From positions 1 to 7,356 of the forward strand of contig JAGAIH010000171.1 of the NCBI GenBank assembly GCA_017626655.1: 7,356 bases of DNA, read 5' to 3'. Under the pieces are notes generated by a model that was not told the origin of the DNA, did no database searches, and saw nothing but the letters and a program-made list of their open reading frames with translations. The translations under genes were made by a program, and so were the position numbers. Each line of letters opens with the position of its first letter. Positions within the stretch are counted from its first letter, which is position 1. Shown here piece by piece: positions 6,019 through 7,356 of the stretch. Source of the stretch: Clostridia bacterium. GTDB taxonomy: Bacteria; Bacillota_A; Clostridia; Oscillospirales; CAG-272.

Positions 6019-6058
6019 ACACCCCAAAGAGGTGAGCAGGGAGCCTTGCCCCTGCCAC
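5976..6058 (-). ncRNA. Predicted antisense small RNA, about 80 nt
   Basis: A near-consensus minus-strand promoter (6092-6064) and a minus-strand intrinsic terminator (6018-5976) are only about 50 bases apart, with no reading frame between them. The predicted transcript starts near 6058, folds a 5' hairpin from GGTGGCAGGG with CCCTGC(T)CACC, has a short single-stranded linker (TTTGGGGTGT), and ends in the terminator hairpin. It lies wholly inside the gap between the 47- and 68-residue genes and is antisense to the operon mRNA. The 20-base terminator loop contains CUUGGUC, which fits the YUNR U-turn seen in loops of some antisense RNAs. The family is not recognised. A role in controlling readthrough or translation of the next gene is inference. 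Confidence 0.6.
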
Positions 6059-6061
6059 CTC
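6029..6061 (-). other. Bulged 12-bp hairpin at 5' end of the antisense RNA
   Basis: GAGGTG (6029-6034) pairs with CACCTC (6056-6061), and GCAGGG (6036-6041) with CCCTGC (6050-6055). One A (6035) bulges and the loop is 8 bases. It can form in either transcript. In the antisense RNA it would be the 5' hairpin; in the mRNA it lies about 40 bases before the ribosome binding site of the next gene. Confidence 0.6.
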
Positions 6062-6063
6062 CA

Positions 6064-6092
6064 ATTATAGCACAGCAAGGCGAAAAAGTCAA
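6064..6092 (-). promoter_or_regulatory. Promoter of the antisense small RNA
   Basis: On the minus strand TTGACT (6092-6087), a 17-base spacer and TATAAT (6069-6064) with TGTGC just before it. The 11-mer TGTGCTATAAT is identical to that in the rightward operon promoter at 5764-5774. No minus-strand reading frame with a ribosome binding site follows, which is why a non-coding RNA is called. Confidence 0.8.
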
Positions 6093-6113
6093 TACATTTT
6101 GGAGGATTTTTTT

Positions 6114-6320
6114 ATGACCGTAAAGGAAGCCGTGAAGGTTCTGCATACCGCCAAGATCCAAATATCCTTTGGTGAGCAGATCTTCCCCCTCGATACCAAA
6201 GACCAGCTGCTGCTCAATGCGTTCGGCGATTTCGTGATCTACAGAATCTCCGCGCTGGACAGTAACGTGGTAGACCTTGAAATAGCCATCGCGCCGCTGA
6301 AGGAGCATCACCATGAATGA
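6114..6320 (+). CDS. Hypothetical protein, 68 residues
   Basis: Starts at ATG 6114 after GGAGG (6101-6105) with an 8-base, nearly all-T spacer; a TTG at 6099 lies before that site and is unlikely to be used. The product begins MTVKEAVKVLHTAKIQISFG and continues IFPLDTKDQLLLNAFGDFVIYRISALDSNVVDLEIAI, a pattern of one helix followed by short strands. It ends with a His/Glu-rich tail. No membrane segment or signal peptide. Not recognised; it looks like a small soluble phage accessory protein. Its last 8 bases overlap the start of the BRO-N gene (ATGAATGA), so the two are probably translated together. Confidence 0.75.
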   Translation: MTVKEAVKVLHTAKIQISFGEQIFPLDTKDQLLLNAFGDFVIYRISALDSNVVDLEIAIAPLKEHHHE

Positions 6321-7062
6321 GATGCAGATATTCACCCACGAGGAATTCGGCTCGGTACGTACCGTAGACGTAGACGGACAAGTGTGGTGGGTGTTGGTGG
6401 ATGTGTGCGGGGCGTTGGGACTTGCGAATCCCAGAGTTGTCGCGGATAGCCTTGAAGAGGATGAACGACGTAAGTTAAACTTACGCCAAGGTGATACATG
6501 GATCATCAACGAGCCGGGACTGTACTCCCTCATTCTACGCTCCCGCAAGCCCGAAGCCAAAGCCTTCAAGCGTTGGGTCACCCACGACGTGCTCCCCTCC
6601 ATCCGCTCCAAAGGCTCCTACGCCTCCCCTGAGATCACGACGAGCGATTACCTCGCCGCCGCCCGTACCGTTGCCCAATGTCAGAAGGGCCGTTTGAAAA
6701 TGGTTCTGGAGCTGCTGCGAAGAGCAGGGATCGACATAGCCGTGCAAGCGGAGCCGCAACCGCTTCAGGACTACAGCGATCCTGTGCTGGAATGGCTGGA
6801 TCAAGAGGAGTATACCATTGACGAGATCTGTGCGGTCACAACGGATATTCTGGAGAAACGTTTCCGAGAGTGGTGTGACGAAAATGGTATTATCCACGAT
6901 CACATCAATAAGGTGGAGATCAACCGCGGTATACGTTCAAGGTATCCCGTAGTCAACACGACCGCTCGGCGGGACGCGATCTGGAATACCACGGGTTATT
7001 CCAGAAAGTTTCGCCCCATCAAGGGAAATACAACGCAACGGAAAGGAAGTGACCGCCCATGA
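6313..7062 (+). CDS. BRO-N domain antirepressor-like protein with C-terminal winged-helix-like region
   Basis: 249 residues. The N-terminal 100 or so residues fit the BRO-N (phage antirepressor) DNA-binding domain: WWVLVDVCGALGL (25-37), LEEDERRKLNL (47-57), INEPGLYSLILRSRKPEAKAFKRW (65-88) and VLPSIRSKGSY (93-103). The middle is helical. The C-terminal 155-236, with ILEKRFREWCDENGI (179-193) and ending in a GYSRKFRPI strand, resembles the winged helix at the C-terminus of P4/D5-type phage primases; this part is a weaker inference. The family usually controls lytic genes by binding DNA or repressors. ATG 6313 is chosen because AAGGAG lies 7-8 bases upstream; ATG 6322 is less well placed. The stop overlaps the FtsK start (ATGA). 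Two palindromes lie within its 5' half. Confidence 0.88.
   Translation: MNEMQIFTHEEFGSVRTVDVDGQVWWVLVDVCGALGLANPRVVADSLEEDERRKLNLRQGDTWIINEPGLYSLILRSRKPEAKAFKRWVTHDVLPSIRSKGSYASPEITTSDYLAAARTVAQCQKGRLKMVLELLRRAGIDIAVQAEPQPLQDYSDPVLEWLDQEEYTIDEICAVTTDILEKRFREWCDENGIIHDHINKVEINRGIRSRYPVVNTTARRDAIWNTTGYSRKFRPIKGNTTQRKGSDRP
6353..6364. repeat. 12-bp perfect palindrome inside the BRO-N gene
   Basis: CGGTACGTACCG is its own reverse complement and lies about 40 bases into the gene. It may be chance, a restriction/modification site or a weak operator. Confidence 0.4.
6469..6485. repeat. 17-bp palindrome (8-bp arms) inside the BRO-N gene
   Basis: CGTAAGTT and AACTTACG flank a single central A, giving perfect odd dyad symmetry over 17 bases. 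The codons read R K L N L R, a common motif in BRO-N proteins, so coding constraint may contribute. The size and symmetry fit a dimeric repressor site. Confidence 0.45.
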
Positions 7063-7356
7063 CCACCTACCAAACTCCCGCAGGCCCCGCCCCCAACCTC
7101 TGTCTCCAGATGCTCCGTGAAGCCCATATCCTCGTAGCTGGCACCACCGGCGCGGGAAAGTCCACCCTCATCAACGCCTTCATCTACACCGCCCTGTACC
7201 GTACCCCCGACGAGCTGCGGCTGGTCCTCATCGACCCCAAGCGGGTGGAGCTGGCTCGTTGGCGCGGTCTGCCCCACACCCTCGCCTACGCCGACGAGGG
7301 GCGGGGGATCGCCGAGACCCTGGACAGGTGCGTGGCCCTCATGGAGTGCCGCTACC
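7059..7356 (+). CDS. FtsK/SpoIIIE-type DNA translocase (N-terminal 99 residues, cut by window end)
   Basis: The reading frame is open to the right edge. The N-terminus is short (about 23 residues before the ATPase) and has no membrane segment, unlike chromosomal FtsK, so this is a soluble phage/plasmid-type translocase. The P-loop GTTGAGKST (28-36) is intact, and LVLIDPKRVELARWRGLPH (55-73) is the typical FtsK segment. It ends in the helix with CVALMECRY; the Walker B motif would lie beyond the edge. The ATG overlaps the BRO-N stop (ATGA), with AAAGGAAG upstream. It probably pumps element DNA during replication, segregation or transfer. Its fold is matched by the degenerate domain of the nuclease at 3491-4897. 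Confidence 0.93.
   Translation, partial: MTTYQTPAGPAPNLCLQMLREAHILVAGTTGAGKSTLINAFIYTALYRTPDELRLVLIDPKRVELARWRGLPHTLAYADEGRGIAETLDRCVALMECRY

Noticed and set aside
5553..6078. Hydrophobic open frames on the minus strand across the control region
   Set aside because: They cross both promoters, the small-RNA terminator and the antisense strand of the 47-residue gene, and have no ribosome binding sites.
1..7356. CRISPR array, tRNA, diversity-generating retroelement or insertion sequence
   Set aside because: No regularly spaced repeats, cloverleaf, reverse transcriptase or transposase with terminal repeats was seen; the serine recombinase is of the resolvase/invertase type.

Overview
The window looks like the centre of a prophage or related integrated element from a fairly GC-rich Gram-positive bacterium, most likely a gut clostridium of the Oscillospiraceae type. 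The organism call is inference. It rests on strong AGGAGG-type ribosome binding sites, GC-rich genes separated by AT-rich gaps with consensus sigma-70/sigma-A promoters, and the style of the phage proteins. No tRNA, rRNA, CRISPR array or insertion sequence was seen.

Left arm, all on the minus strand (1-3400): head and packaging genes. Reading leftwards these are the terminase large subunit (1751-3400), an SPP1-type portal protein (66-1595), and the first 23 codons of the next head gene (1-69), which overlaps the portal stop by ATGA. The 155-base gap between terminase and portal carries an extended -10 promoter, two hairpins and a short 7-mer repeat.

Centre-left, also minus strand (3418-5525): a two-gene cassette. 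A consensus promoter drives a 190-residue small serine recombinase. Its stop codon overlaps (ATGA) the start of a 468-residue protein with an unusual build: an FtsK/HerA-like domain whose P-loop has lost its lysine and Ser/Thr, an acidic linker, two membrane segments, and a C-terminal Mrr-type nuclease domain with its catalytic residues kept. The cassette ends in a strong intrinsic terminator whose U-tract lies only a few bases before the terminase ribosome binding site. No terminase small subunit was found in the window.

Control region (5467-5829): two divergent, near-consensus promoters whose -35 regions are the two arms of a perfect 15-bp inverted repeat. One drives the recombinase/nuclease cassette leftwards; the other drives the right-hand operon.

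Right arm, plus strand (5830-7356): a 47-residue protein, a 68-residue protein, a BRO-N antirepressor-like protein with a probable C-terminal winged-helix domain, and the start of an intact soluble FtsK/SpoIIIE DNA translocase. The last three overlap one another. Between the first two genes, on the opposite strand, are a complete promoter and an intrinsic terminator about 80 bases apart, predicting a small RNA antisense to the operon.

The most notable point is that the membrane-linked nuclease carries a degenerate copy of the same ATPase fold found intact in the FtsK gene at the other end. This suggests, but does not prove, a functional or evolutionary link between the two divergent operons.
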